Source: GCA-2726245 sp035513655
GTDB lineage: Bacteria; Planctomycetota; Planctomycetia; Pirellulales; Pirellulaceae
Reading direction: 5' to 3'
DNA length: 9,263 bases
Assembly: GCA_035513655.1 (NCBI GenBank)
Contig: DATKBV010000522.1
Location: 1 to 9,263, forward strand
The notes beneath the pieces are model-generated. The model saw nothing but the letters and a program-made list of their open reading frames with translations, was not told the DNA's origin and ran no database searches. Below, piece by piece: positions 1 through 6,356 of the stretch (positions within the stretch are counted from its first letter, which is position 1; the number at the start of each line of letters is the position of its first letter). The translations under genes and the position numbers were made by a program.

Positions 1-791
1 ACGTGGCTCGCTCCCACTCGCTGGCAGCAGAGGCGCTGCTCAGGGCTCTGTTAGAAAAGAATCCCCACGTCGAGGTGAAAGCTCAAGCTTGTTACTATCT
101 CGCGCTGCTGCTCGACAGTGAAGCAACCATTGTCGACCAACTCAAGGCCGAACCCAATTTGGCACCTCGCGTTTTGCAGTACTACGGCAGGGACTACGGC
201 AAACATCTCGCTTCGCTGGATGCTGATGAACTCGCGAAACAGCGCGAGCAAGTTTACGAGACGATGCTAAAGTCGTTTCCCAGCGTTGCAGTTCGAGGTA
301 CCACACTTGACAAGGTCGCTGAACAGGCATTGTTTGGAATCCGCCATCTAGCGGTCGGCAGAGTTGCCCCCGATATTCAAGGCGAAGATATTTTCGGGAA
401 GGAGTTCAAGCTGAGCGATTACCGGGGCAAGGTGGTGATGCTGACCTTTTGGGGGCATTGGTGAGGCCCGTGCCGGGAACTCTACCCACACGAGCGGTCG
501 CTCGTGAAACGGTTGGCGGGAAAGCCCTTTGCTTTAGTTGGCGTCAACAGCGACGAAGACCGAGAAGCGCTCAAGCAGACGATGGCCGAGGAGCAGATCA
601 CCTGGCGCAGCTGGTGGGACGAGGGAAACATCGAAGGCCCGATCCATACCACGTGGCAGATTCAAGAGCGACCCGCGATTCACATCCTGGACGGGAAAGG
701 CGTGATTCGTTACAAGAACATTCCGGCCGAAGAAGTGGATGCGGCCATTGATCGATTGTTGGCCGAGTTGCACGAGTTGGAAAGGAGGTAA
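1..791 (+). CDS. TlpA/thioredoxin-like selenoprotein (WUGPC), 5' partial
   Basis: The visible part is 262 residues with no clear start, so the gene probably begins before the window. The first ~115 residues are a helical region of the kind that precedes the redoxin domain in long planctomycete TlpA-like proteins. The redoxin domain follows: APDIQGEDIFGKEFKLSDYR, then VVMLTFWGHW, then an in-frame TGA at 462-464, then GPCRELYP. Translation continues in the same frame to a TAA at 789-791 and contains VGVNSDEDRE and the cis-Pro loop QERPAIHILD. The TGA therefore occupies the first Cys of the WCGPC active site, giving W-U-G-P-C. Such proteins perform thiol-disulfide exchange, usually outside the cytoplasm; the export signal is not visible here. 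A 7-bp hairpin downstream of the TGA supports Sec insertion. A nonsense mutation is the alternative, but the domain is intact on both sides. Confidence 0.88.
489..506 (+). promoter_or_regulatory. Putative bacterial SECIS hairpin of the TlpA-like gene
   Basis: CACGAGC (489-495) pairs perfectly with GCTCGTG (500-506) around a GGUC tetraloop. The loop begins 31 nt after the TGA at 462-464. Bacterial SECIS elements usually place a small apical loop with an early G about 16-37 nt downstream of the UGA, and the E. coli fdhF loop also contains GGUC. The hairpin lies inside the coding sequence. Confidence 0.75.
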
Positions 792-858
792 GGACCGTCG
801 GGAAAATTACTTCCACATTGTTTGGTAGGGGCTAGAGGATCGTTTGAACAGGAGGCAA

Positions 859-893
859 CCGAGGAAACGGAGAAATCATCTCTGTTTCCTCGG
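859..893 (+). terminator. Possible terminator hairpin after the TlpA-like gene
   Basis: CCGAGGAAACGGAGA (859-873) pairs with TCTCTGTTTCCTCGG (879-893) over 15 positions with one G-U, around a 5-nt loop. TCTTCTCCCTT follows, a pyrimidine-rich rather than pure T tail. It sits 68 nt after the stop codon of the upstream gene. It is also part of the repeat element, so a termination role is only possible. Confidence 0.35.
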
Positions 894-912
894 TCTTCTC
901 CCTTGACTCACT

Positions 913-1027
913 CCAAATTGAGACTGCTGATTTAGTCCCGCTAGCTCACAAGATCTTGTGCAAGCGACACTCGCTAGCCATACAACATCTTGTGCAAGCA
1001 TCGACTAAATCCGCAGTCTCAAATTGG
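913..1027. repeat. Inner long inverted repeat
   Basis: The left arm 913-937 and right arm 1003-1027 are inverted copies of about 25 nt differing by one substitution and one indel. They share GAGACTGC and GATTTAGTC. The 65-nt spacer contains GCTAGC twice and the repeated ATCTTGTGCAAGC, so the transcript could fold into a branched structure. It lies within the larger element. Confidence 0.6.
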
Positions 1028-1314
1028 CTCCGGGTAAAATTAATCTCGATACGTATCTCCGTTGTCTCTGTGCTCTCCTGTTCAAACAATCCCTGGGGGG
1101 CTGGCAAGCCGCAGGTAGACATATCCGCAGCCGAACTGCTGAAGTTATTTCCGCGCTGGTCCTAAGCCTTTAAGGGGCAGTAGTCGTAGGTCCCTCCTCG
1201 ACTAAGCAGGCTACAATGCCGCGCGGCTGTGGCATGCCACCGCCACACGCGATAAAATGTGAGGAAACAATCTTGCTCCTACGAAGCCAGTCTATCACGC
1301 ACAGGAGATCAGCC

Positions 1315-1545
1315 ATGTTCACGACTGTCGAAGGAGTTTACCGAGACGGCAAGATCGAATTGCTGCAAGCGCCAACCGATGTCAAGGCAACGCGTGTCCT
1401 GGTGACATTCTTGCCGGTCGAGGGCCCGATCGACTTGCGTAATCGGGGTATTAGCGACGAACAAGCCGCTGAATTGCGTTGGGGCTTCGGTGCGGCGGGG
1501 GAGGACTGGGACCGGCCCGAGATGGACGTCTACGATGACCTATAA
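1315..1545 (+). CDS. Small antitoxin-like protein (76 aa)
   Basis: The ATG at 1315 is preceded by AGGAG at 1303-1307 with good spacing, so I prefer it to the upstream start that would add 33 residues. The product begins MFTTVEGVYRDGKIELLQAP and continues with a strand ending in RVLVTFLP. This VxGxYxDGKIxLLxxP pattern is typical of short DUF104/AbrB-like antitoxin proteins. The C-terminus is acidic (WDRPEMDVYDDL), as in the toxin-neutralising tails of many antitoxins. The stop overlaps the start of the following MazF-like gene by 11 nt, the usual arrangement of a type II toxin-antitoxin pair. The partner toxin looks broken, so this may be an orphan antitoxin. Confidence 0.7.
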   Translation: MFTTVEGVYRDGKIELLQAPTDVKATRVLVTFLPVEGPIDLRNRGISDEQAAELRWGFGAAGEDWDRPEMDVYDDL

Positions 1546-1774
1546 ACGCGGCGATGTCGTCCTGGCCCTGTTTCCCGACTCCAACTTGCGCACAGCGAAG
1601 CCGCGACCTGTGTTGGTCGTCCAGGCAGACAATCTGAGCACCGGCCTTGAAAACGTCATTCGCCAAGTGGTGGCTCGACGAATTCGCCGCTGTATCCAAT
1701 CGATCGATTGCTCGCCGAGATGGACGGGAAGTAGCTGTTTGGTGGGCGAGCAACATGGTTGCACATTTACATGA
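1535..1774 (+). pseudogene. MazF/PemK-like toxin, C-terminally truncated
   Basis: The N-terminal ~40 residues fit the MazF/PemK endoribonuclease family: TYKRGDVVLALFPDSNLRTA, then KPRPVLVVQADN and LENVI. In the family the next strand would be hydrophobic and continue for about 60 residues. Here it changes abruptly after LENVI (around 1656) into a Cys/Arg/Ser-rich stretch ending at 1774, which does not resemble the family. The start overlaps the antitoxin-like gene, so the pair was probably a toxin-antitoxin operon once. The change of character coincides with sequence resembling the 3' end of an HMA gene on the other strand, so a rearrangement may have replaced the toxin's end. The product is unlikely to be an active toxin. 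Confidence 0.6.
1656..1710 (-). pseudogene. Relic of an HMA-domain gene 3' end
   Basis: Read on the minus strand this gives SIGYSGEFVEPPLGE and then a TGA at 1658-1656. This closely matches AIGYRGEFVEQP at the C-terminus of the MerTP-like gene. At DNA level 1673-1690 and 2424-2441 share 18 identical bases in a 31-nt stretch with 27 matches. Only about 45 nt is recognisable and no HMA domain can be traced upstream without a frameshift. Confidence 0.4.
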
Positions 1775-1810
1775 TGCCGACAAAGTTCGCCGTTCGGGAA
1801 AGGAGGCCGT

Positions 1811-2446
1811 ATGAAACGGTTGATCTTGATTTTACTCTCCCTTCACGGTTTTTGCGCCGCGACCGCGGTCGCGGGCGATTATCTGCTGCGAGTTGACACG
1901 GTTGGCTATCCTGACACACCGAAATCCGATAAGGATCCCGAGGATAGGATCCTATTCCGAATGGAGACAATCGTACAACTGGGGACGGTGTTTCACAGCG
2001 AGGTCAGAATTGGAATGCACACGCTCCTTCTCGACGGTGAACTTCATCCGACCGATGACGGCAACTTCAAAGTGACCATTCGATATCTCGATATCATGGA
2101 AACCACCGTCCCGACTGAAAGTGGTGGAGTCCAACTACGCGAAGATAAATCCGAGGCTTCCACAACCGTGACCGTTTCACTTGGCGTACCCGTCGTACTT
2201 GGCGGCCTGCGAACTGAAAAGACTCAAACGACGGACGCCGGCGAAACAACGACCGTATCCAAGACAGATTACGTCCTGAATGTGACGGCTTACTCGAATC
2301 CTCAGACTCCCACTGAACGAACGTCCAAACCCATTCGGTCACTTCGAAGCTGTCGCCATTCCTATGCGTCCAGAAACGGCTGCGACAAGTTTGTCCTGAA
2401 CCGCCCTACTCATTCTCACGGCTGCTCGACGAATTCGCCGCGGTAG
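1811..2446 (+). CDS. Secreted protein of unknown function
   Basis: A strong Shine-Dalgarno AAAGGAGG at 1799-1806 supports the ATG at 1811. The N-terminus is a signal peptide: basic MKR, a hydrophobic stretch, then AVAGDY as the likely cleavage area. The mature part is predicted beta-rich (YLLRVDTVGYPD, HTLLLDGELHPTDDGNFKVT, TTVTVSLGVPVVLGG) with many Thr residues. I do not recognise a family; the alternating strands faintly recall secretin-like or outer-surface beta domains. After about residue 160 the sequence becomes Ser/Arg/Cys-rich and looks like readthrough into non-coding sequence, so the original stop may be lost. The end overlaps the 3' end of the convergent MerTP-like gene by 31 nt. 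Confidence 0.6.
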   Translation: MKRLILILLSLHGFCAATAVAGDYLLRVDTVGYPDTPKSDKDPEDRILFRMETIVQLGTVFHSEVRIGMHTLLLDGELHPTDDGNFKVTIRYLDIMETTVPTESGGVQLREDKSEASTTVTVSLGVPVVLGGLRTEKTQTTDAGETTTVSKTDYVLNVTAYSNPQTPTERTSKPIRSLRSCRHSYASRNGCDKFVLNRPTHSHGCSTNSPR

Positions 2447-3138
2447 CCGATCGCCTTCAGCGCCGCCAAGATTTCGTCGGTCGGTAGATTGTTGCCAGCT
2501 TTCGTGCCGATCGTGGCTTGTTTCTTTGCGAAATCCACTTTGACTGCCAGCACACCCGGTGCTGATTTGAGGGCCGCTTCGGCCTTCGATACTCACGTGT
2601 GTCACGTCATCCCCTCGACAGTCAGCACCGTCCGATCCATGTCGGCCGTGAACTCCCCGTCAGCTGGCGCGAAGCTCGTAAAGGCCTGTGGGAAGAACAA
2701 AAAGACGACTGCGAGGACCGTCACGACCCACAGCAGGAGCTTGTTTATCGTCATGATGCTCGAACGATGTCCGTTGCGACTTGTCGCCGCTTGACTCCCG
2801 TTGCCCACTTCCGTCGTCGAGACATGACGCGGACGATAAGTCAGATAGAATGCGAGTCCCAAGAATCCGAACGTTACGACCATGAAGATAGGTCGGTAGT
2901 CATGCATCACTGCCGTCATCCCCGCACCGGAGACACCGCCCAAAATCAATAAGGGCGGTAGCCAGCATCAGCCCGATGCAATGAACGCCGATAGCAACGC
3001 TCCGAAACTGGCGAAGCGTTCGCTGCGGCCAGGCGATGCGCTTTCGTCGAGGAGGCGATTCTCTGTCGCACACGGCGACGTGACGTTTGTCGACGCTCAG
3101 CAATCCGGCGCCGGGCCGGGAGTAGTTTCGTCTGGCAT
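2416..3138 (-). CDS. MerT-MerP-like fusion selenoprotein (240 aa, up to four Sec)
   Basis: Reading from ATG 3138 to the stop at 2418-2416 gives one frame interrupted by four TGAs. They lie at 3099 (U14, in PAPDCUASTN), 2970 (U57, in FIASGUCWLPPLLILGG), 2604 (U179) and 2595 (U182). MerT carries a Cys pair in its first membrane helix; here it is U57-C58. Helix 2 is near YRPIFMVVTFGFLGLAFYL and helix 3 near NKLLLWVVTVLAVVFLFF. The C-terminal ~70 residues are an HMA/MerP domain with TVEGMT-U-HT-U-VSKAE, so the metal-binding CxxC is U-x-x-U, then APGVLAVKVDF and AIGYRGEFVEQP. In the Mer family these parts take up Hg(II) and pass it inward. No ATG or GTG lies between the first and second TGA, so an intact product needs readthrough of at least the first two. 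It is the last gene of the operon, 14 nt after the HMA lipoprotein gene. Confidence 0.85.
2548..2564 (-). promoter_or_regulatory. Possible SECIS hairpin for the UxxU of the MerTP-like gene
   Basis: CAGCAC pairs with GUGCUG around a CGGGU loop. The loop begins 34 nt after the second TGA (2595-2593) and 43 nt after the first (2604-2602). A nearer GC-rich hairpin (GGCCG-AAG-CGGCC) is an alternative, but its loop has no early G. Confidence 0.45.
2935..2959 (-). promoter_or_regulatory. Possible SECIS hairpin for U57 of the MerTP-like gene
   Basis: ACCGCCC and GGGCGGU pair perfectly over 7 bp around an 11-nt A/U-rich loop that starts 15 nt after the TGA at 2970-2968. The stem is strong. The loop lacks an early G or a GU, so the match to the SECIS pattern is partial. 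Confidence 0.4.
3065..3079 (-). promoter_or_regulatory. Putative SECIS hairpin for U14 of the MerTP-like gene
   Basis: In the transcript GUCGC pairs with GCGAC around a CGUGU loop. The loop starts 22 nt after the TGA at 3099-3097 and has GU at loop positions 2-3, like the other candidates here. The 5-bp stem is short but perfect. Confidence 0.6.
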
Positions 3139-3152
3139 GATGCTACCTAGGG

Positions 3153-3545
3153 TTAGGGTTCTACTGCTTCTTCTTTCACTTGGGCTTTGAATCCATGCTC
3201 GGCGATTGTCGCTTTCAGCTCTTCGATTGTGATCTGCTTCTGATCGAAAGTGACAAACAACAAATCCAGGTCGTCGTCCGCTTCCAGATCCAGTTCCCGT
3301 TCCCACTCGTCTTCGACCGACTCGACACCGTCAAGCTCTAACAGAGCCTGTTTAACCTTATTCGGTCAGTCGCCTCACAAAATTTGCAGGCTTTCGTTCA
3401 TTCCCGCCAAGTAGAGCGTGACCTCCGTTGGACTGGATGATTCCAGCCGCGGACCAGACGGCCCGACCGTCGTTGGCGCTGAGGCGTTACAGCCAGCCAG
3501 CAGCAATGCCGCGGTGCCGACAAGGCGAGCGGCGGCGGCTTGCAT
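3153..3545 (-). CDS. HMA-domain lipoprotein, selenoprotein with UxxU (130 aa)
   Basis: From ATG 3545 the N-terminus is a lipoprotein signal with lipobox LLLAGC (Cys19). A Ser/Pro/Thr-rich linker follows, then a domain starting TEVTLYLAGMNESLQIL. TGAs at 3377-3375 and 3368-3366 give U57-G-D-U60 and then PNKVKQALLELDGVESVEDE. This is the HMA layout (strand, CxxC, helix, V-xGV-xxV), with CxxC replaced by UxxU. The second half contains DLLFVTFDQKQITIEELKAT and AEHGFKAQV, the expected final strand and helix. The gene stops with TAA at 3155-3153. It probably sits on the outer face of a membrane and binds a soft metal. An alternative ATG at 3674 overlaps the SUMF1 stop as ATGA but would bury the signal peptide. 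The gene directly precedes the MerTP-like gene. Confidence 0.85.
3332..3350 (-). promoter_or_regulatory. Putative SECIS hairpin of the HMA lipoprotein gene
   Basis: CAGGCUC pairs with GAGCUUG over 7 bp (one G-U) around a UGUUA loop. The loop starts 22 nt after the second TGA and 31 nt after the first, so one hairpin could serve both Sec codons. The loop has GU at positions 2-3. Confidence 0.7.
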
Positions 3546-3548
3546 TCC

Positions 3549-3636
3549 AGTAGGCCGGAACAAGGCTTTGCGCAGTTCCGGCAGCGGCATGACGGGGCGC
3601 TCATGCCGGAACTGCGAAGACTTGTTCCGGCCTACT
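3549..3636. repeat. Palindromic dispersed repeat (REP-like)
   Basis: Two inverted arms of about 33-35 nt, 3549-3583 and 3604-3636, share AGTAGGCCGGAACAAG and GCAGTTCCGGCA with a few differences and an indel. It fills most of the gap between the SUMF1 gene and the HMA lipoprotein gene and stops 3 nt before the latter's preferred start codon. Such paired elements are common between genes in several planctomycetes. It could form a large stem in the operon mRNA. Confidence 0.7.
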
Positions 3637-3670
3637 TGGGGCGTCACTGCTCGGTGAACCATCACGAGTT

Positions 3671-4558
3671 TCATTTCTCTTCCACGTCGCATGCGACTCG
3701 AAATCCAATCAATTGGTATTGTGTATTGGGCATCGCTCGGTATCGATATGCCGAGCGACAGGCTCGTCCATCATCGACCCAACATCCTCCGCGAACAACC
3801 ACAAAAAAGTTCTGATTACCGTTGTTGGTGAATTTCGTCGAGACAACACCGAAGGGTGGCCCGAGCGGGTCTTCTTCGGGACTATTCAAATAGTAATCGG
3901 GATCGTACCAATCAGCGCACCATTCAGCAACGTTGCCGTGCATGTCGTACAAACCGAACGCATTCGGCTCGTAAGAGCCGACCGGTGCCGTCCGTCTCAG
4001 ATAATTGCCTGTTTCGCCACCACCCGCCGGATGATTGCCATTGAAGTTGGCTTGATCCGACGACAACGAATCGCCCACATGGAACGCGGTCAACGTACCC
4101 GCTCGGCAAGCGTACTCCCATTCGGCTTCGGTCGGCAAGCGGTACTTGCGCCCCGCGTCGACTTCCCCGGGCTGGGCGGATAGCTGCTCGCAAAAAAGTT
4201 TTGACATTTTCCATTCCACATTCTCGACGGGGCGATTGTCACCTTGAAAGGCGGAGCGATTGTTCCCATCTCGCACCCCTTTCATCACCGCGACGTATTC
4301 GGCCTGCGTGACTTCATACACGCCAAGATGGAATGGCTTCGTAATCGTCACCTCATGGCGTTCTTCCTTGTCATCCCGTTCCGCTTCGCCGCGCGGCGAG
4401 CCCATGACGAACGTGCCGGCCGGAATACGGGCCAGCTTAATCCCGACCGAGTTGGTAATGATCGGATTGGTGCTGATCTCCGGCTCGTCGGAACGCGCCT
4501 TGCGCGTTCCCATGAGGACGACGATCAACATGATGGCAGCGATTCGTTGATGATTCAT
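3671..4558 (-). CDS. Secreted SUMF1/FGE-sulfatase-domain protein (295 aa)
   Basis: A signal peptide (hydrophobic AAIMLIVVLMG, cleavage near residue 23) precedes a full SUMF1-type domain. Marks are IPAGTFVMGSPRGE, HLGVYEVTQAEYVAVM, YRLPTEAEWEYACRAGT, NAFGLYDMHGNVAEWCADWY and VVRGGCWVDDGRACRSAYRY, ending at GFRVACD. The family includes formylglycine-generating enzyme, EgtB-like sulfoxide synthases and PvdO. The copper-binding Cys pair of true formylglycine-generating enzymes, in the C-Y-R-Y-R-C region, is not conserved: here it reads A-Y-R-Y-R-A. So a sulfatase-activating role is unlikely and the reaction is unknown. The start lies 6 nt after the decarboxylase stop, indicating co-transcription. 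Confidence 0.88.
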   Translation of the reverse strand: MNHQRIAAIMLIVVLMGTRKARSDEPEISTNPIITNSVGIKLARIPAGTFVMGSPRGEAERDDKEERHEVTITKPFHLGVYEVTQAEYVAVMKGVRDGNNRSAFQGDNRPVENVEWKMSKLFCEQLSAQPGEVDAGRKYRLPTEAEWEYACRAGTLTAFHVGDSLSSDQANFNGNHPAGGGETGNYLRRTAPVGSYEPNAFGLYDMHGNVAEWCADWYDPDYYLNSPEEDPLGPPFGVVSTKFTNNGNQNFFVVVRGGCWVDDGRACRSAYRYRAMPNTQYQLIGFRVACDVEEK

Positions 4559-4564
4559 GGCTGT

Positions 4565-5905
4565 TTATACTGGTGATGTGGCTGACTTTTTTTTGGCAAC
4601 GTGACGTTGATTATCCGGAGCGCTGTCCGCCCCGGGCTGACTGTCAGGCTGGAAAGCCTGACGTACGACATGACATTGATCTTCCAGGATGCTTCGTGCC
4701 GGCTTCCGTTCGCGCATCAAATGAATCTCGGAGCCATCGAAGGCGGCTTCGGCGGGCAATGGACTGCCGTGAAATAGCGCTGGCGACGACCACAACCCGT
4801 AAGCGCCCGCGTTGCCAAACGCCAGCACGTCGCCGGGCGACAACCGCGGCAGCGGACTGGACTGGAGCAGGACGTCGTCGGGCAGGCTGAGACATCCTAA
4901 GACATCGGTCGGTGTGAGCGCCGAGTCGTCGGCGCCGAGAACCAACGGCGGAGATTGATTGGATCGCAGGCACAGCCCACACATGTCGGCACGCTGATGG
5001 ACGCCTCCATCAACGATCACCGCCGAGCGGCCTTGAAACGTCTGGTGCCCCACAACCGAGGTTAAATACCAGCCAGCTTCGGCGACCAGGTAGCGACCAA
5101 GCTCGAGCACGATTCGCGCGGGTGCGGCGCGAGCGACCAAATTGGCTAGTTCATCTCCGACGCAAACTAAATCAAGCTCTTCGTCCGCGGGCGCATAAGG
5201 GATACCAAAGCCGCCGCCAAGGTTGATGTACCTTGGCGCAATGGCCAGCGTTTCAGCCGCTCGAAGCGACAAGTCCAACGCACGGCGGAGATGTTCGTTC
5301 AGCTTGCCGGCGTCCAACACCTGCGACCCAGCGAACACATGGAAGCCGATCACGTCAAGATTGCATGACGGAAGAAAGTCGCGGCAGCGTTGCAGCTCGT
5401 CGCACGTAAATCCAAAGCGTGATTCGCTGCCAGCGGGTACCACCGCACAAGACCCAAAGTCGGGTCGCAAACGCAGGACAACCGAGTTGGGAACACCTTC
5501 GTCGGAAAGCCACTGGAGTTCGCTAAGTGAATCGATCGAAACGATCGCCTCCGGCGTTTCCCGCAGCTGGGCGATCGTTTCCGGCAACTTAAAAGGCCCG
5601 GCCACAAAGATGCGATCCGTCGGGAAACCGGCTTCGATGGCGGTCGCGAGTTCGCCAGCCGAAGCAACGTCAGCACCGATGCCACAGCCGGAAAGAACGT
5701 CGCAGATTCCCAGCGACGCGTTCGACTTCAACGAGTAAAGAATATCGACCTCCGGCGGGAGATGACTGCGCAGTTTTGCCACCTGAGCGCTCAACCGCCT
5801 GACATCGAACGCGTAAGTCGGCGTGCCGTAGCGGCTCGCGATTTCCCGCAGCGCAAGCAAGGTCGCTTCATCGGGTCGCTTGAGATTGTCAATGGAGATG
5901 GTCAT
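4565..5905 (-). CDS. PLP-dependent fold-III decarboxylase (DAP/Orn decarboxylase family 2)
   Basis: The 446-residue product has the alanine-racemase-like barrel and C-terminal beta domain of the LysA/ornithine decarboxylase group. The PLP lysine is K60 in LYSLKSN. Other family marks are GIGADVASAGEL (76-87), HVFAGSQ (189-195), the phosphate loop GGGFGIPY (230-237), ELGRYLVAEAG (268-278) and GDVLAFGNAGAYG (358-370). The Cys near the usual catalytic position is C338 in LGCLSLPDD; its context differs from the common GPLC or CESGD patterns, so the substrate cannot be named. Siderophore, antibiotic and exosortase-associated decarboxylases are closer in style than lysine biosynthesis. The last ~35 residues are encoded across a dispersed palindrome and are probably not functional. 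It starts 10 nt after the small membrane selenoprotein gene. Confidence 0.85.
   Translation of the reverse strand: MTISIDNLKRPDEATLLALREIASRYGTPTYAFDVRRLSAQVAKLRSHLPPEVDILYSLKSNASLGICDVLSGCGIGADVASAGELATAIEAGFPTDRIFVAGPFKLPETIAQLRETPEAIVSIDSLSELQWLSDEGVPNSVVLRLRPDFGSCAVVPAGSESRFGFTCDELQRCRDFLPSCNLDVIGFHVFAGSQVLDAGKLNEHLRRALDLSLRAAETLAIAPRYINLGGGFGIPYAPADEELDLVCVGDELANLVARAAPARIVLELGRYLVAEAGWYLTSVVGHQTFQGRSAVIVDGGVHQRADMCGLCLRSNQSPPLVLGADDSALTPTDVLGCLSLPDDVLLQSSPLPRLSPGDVLAFGNAGAYGLWSSPALFHGSPLPAEAAFDGSEIHLMRERKPARSILEDQCHVVRQAFQPDSQPGADSAPDNQRHVAKKKSATSPV
4641..4666. repeat. Short palindromic repeat, copy 1
   Basis: GTCAGGCT-GGAA-AGCCTGAC (4643-4662) is a perfect 8-bp hairpin followed by GTAC. 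It lies in the last 100 nt of the decarboxylase gene and encodes part of its odd C-terminal tail. A related copy lies at 7685-7710. Confidence 0.7.
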
Positions 5906-5915
5906 GAGAGAGTCT

Positions 5916-6326
5916 CTATCTTGCCAGCCATTGCCACGACCAGAATCCGACTACCAGCAGGGTTGCTAGCCACGTGATTACTTTCGAAGCCAAATTGCCT
6001 CGTTTGAGTACGTACAGCACATAATGCGATCTTCCCATGGCAACGATGGTCACGCCAATCAAGATTGGCGACATCCAACCGGCGATCGAAACTGCTGAAC
6101 CCCCTGCTAACCCGAACAGGGCAAGAAAGCCAGCCGTCGTTCACGTCGGCACGGCAGCCGCCGCTCCAAACAATGCGCCGAACACCGTGCTCGTCTTCCC
6201 ACCACCCACGGCAGCGCTGTTGCACTTCCGTTCATTGATAGACAAATGACTCGGAGCTGTCGCTTCCGCACCGGCTTCCGGCGACATGTCGGCGTTGTCT
6301 TGGCTGCTGGCGTTTGTTTCACTCAT
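5916..6326 (-). CDS. Small membrane selenoprotein (136 aa, one Sec), MerT/MerC-like
   Basis: The frame from ATG 6326 to TAG at 5918-5916 is interrupted only by TGA at 6143-6141 (U62). The first ~45 residues are a polar cytoplasmic-looking leader. Then comes FGALFGAAAAVPT-U-TTAGFL, the first membrane segment, with Sec in the place where MerT-like carriers have a Cys or Cys pair. Further hydrophobic stretches are LALFGLAGGSAVSIAGW, MSPILIGVTIVAMG and VITWLATLLVVGFWSW. The positive residues in between (YVLKRGN) suggest three or four spanning helices. I do not recognise the exact family; a small metal transporter is the best guess from composition and neighbours. It lies 30 nt after the UU gene and 10 nt before the decarboxylase gene. 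Both halves are clearly one membrane protein, so a chance stop is less likely than Sec. Confidence 0.78.
6110..6122 (-). promoter_or_regulatory. Possible SECIS hairpin of the small membrane selenoprotein
   Basis: GCCC pairs with GGGU (one G-U) around a UGUUC loop that starts 22 nt after the TGA at 6143-6141. An outer GCU/AGC pairing could extend it. The stem is weak, but the loop has GU at positions 2-3 as in the other candidates. Confidence 0.5.
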
Positions 6327-6356
6327 GATGCGTTATGCTGTCTCCGTCTTCGGACG

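Larger units (their letters stand above)
837..1092. repeat. ~256-bp element of nested inverted repeats (MITE-like)
   Basis: The outer arms 837-877 and 1053-1092 are about 80% identical as inverted copies and share GTTTGAACAGGAG. Inside lies a 15-bp hairpin (859-893) and then a second long inverted repeat (913-937 with 1003-1027). The core repeats ATCTTGTGCAAGC twice and contains CACAAGATCTTGTG. No ORF in it looks protein-coding. It resembles a non-coding dispersed repeat or miniature transposable element. It fills the gap between the TlpA-like gene and the antitoxin-like gene; I see no gene in 792-1314, and 1093-1314 holds nothing else I can identify. Confidence 0.65.

Noticed and set aside
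837..1092. A CRISPR array.
   Set aside because: Repeats are inverted and nested, with only two copies of the short direct repeat and no regular spacers.
956..1165. A 69-residue ORF.
   Set aside because: It lies in the inverted-repeat element, has no ribosome site and no protein-like composition.
2416..2418. The final TGA of the MerTP-like gene as a fifth Sec.
   Set aside because: The HMA domain is complete at GYRGEFVEQP and the codons beyond do not resemble any domain.
2602..2949. A stand-alone 115-residue membrane protein.
   Set aside because: It starts inside the first MerT-like helix and stops in the middle of an HMA motif (GMT); both ends continue in frame across TGAs.
3147..3161. CTAGGGTTAGGGTTC as a telomere-like repeat.
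   Set aside because: Only two units are present, spanning the stop codon of the HMA lipoprotein gene; it is a chance match.
3671..3673. The SUMF1 stop TGA as Sec.
   Set aside because: The SUMF1 domain ends normally at GFRVACD, and two more TGAs follow closely in non-domain sequence.
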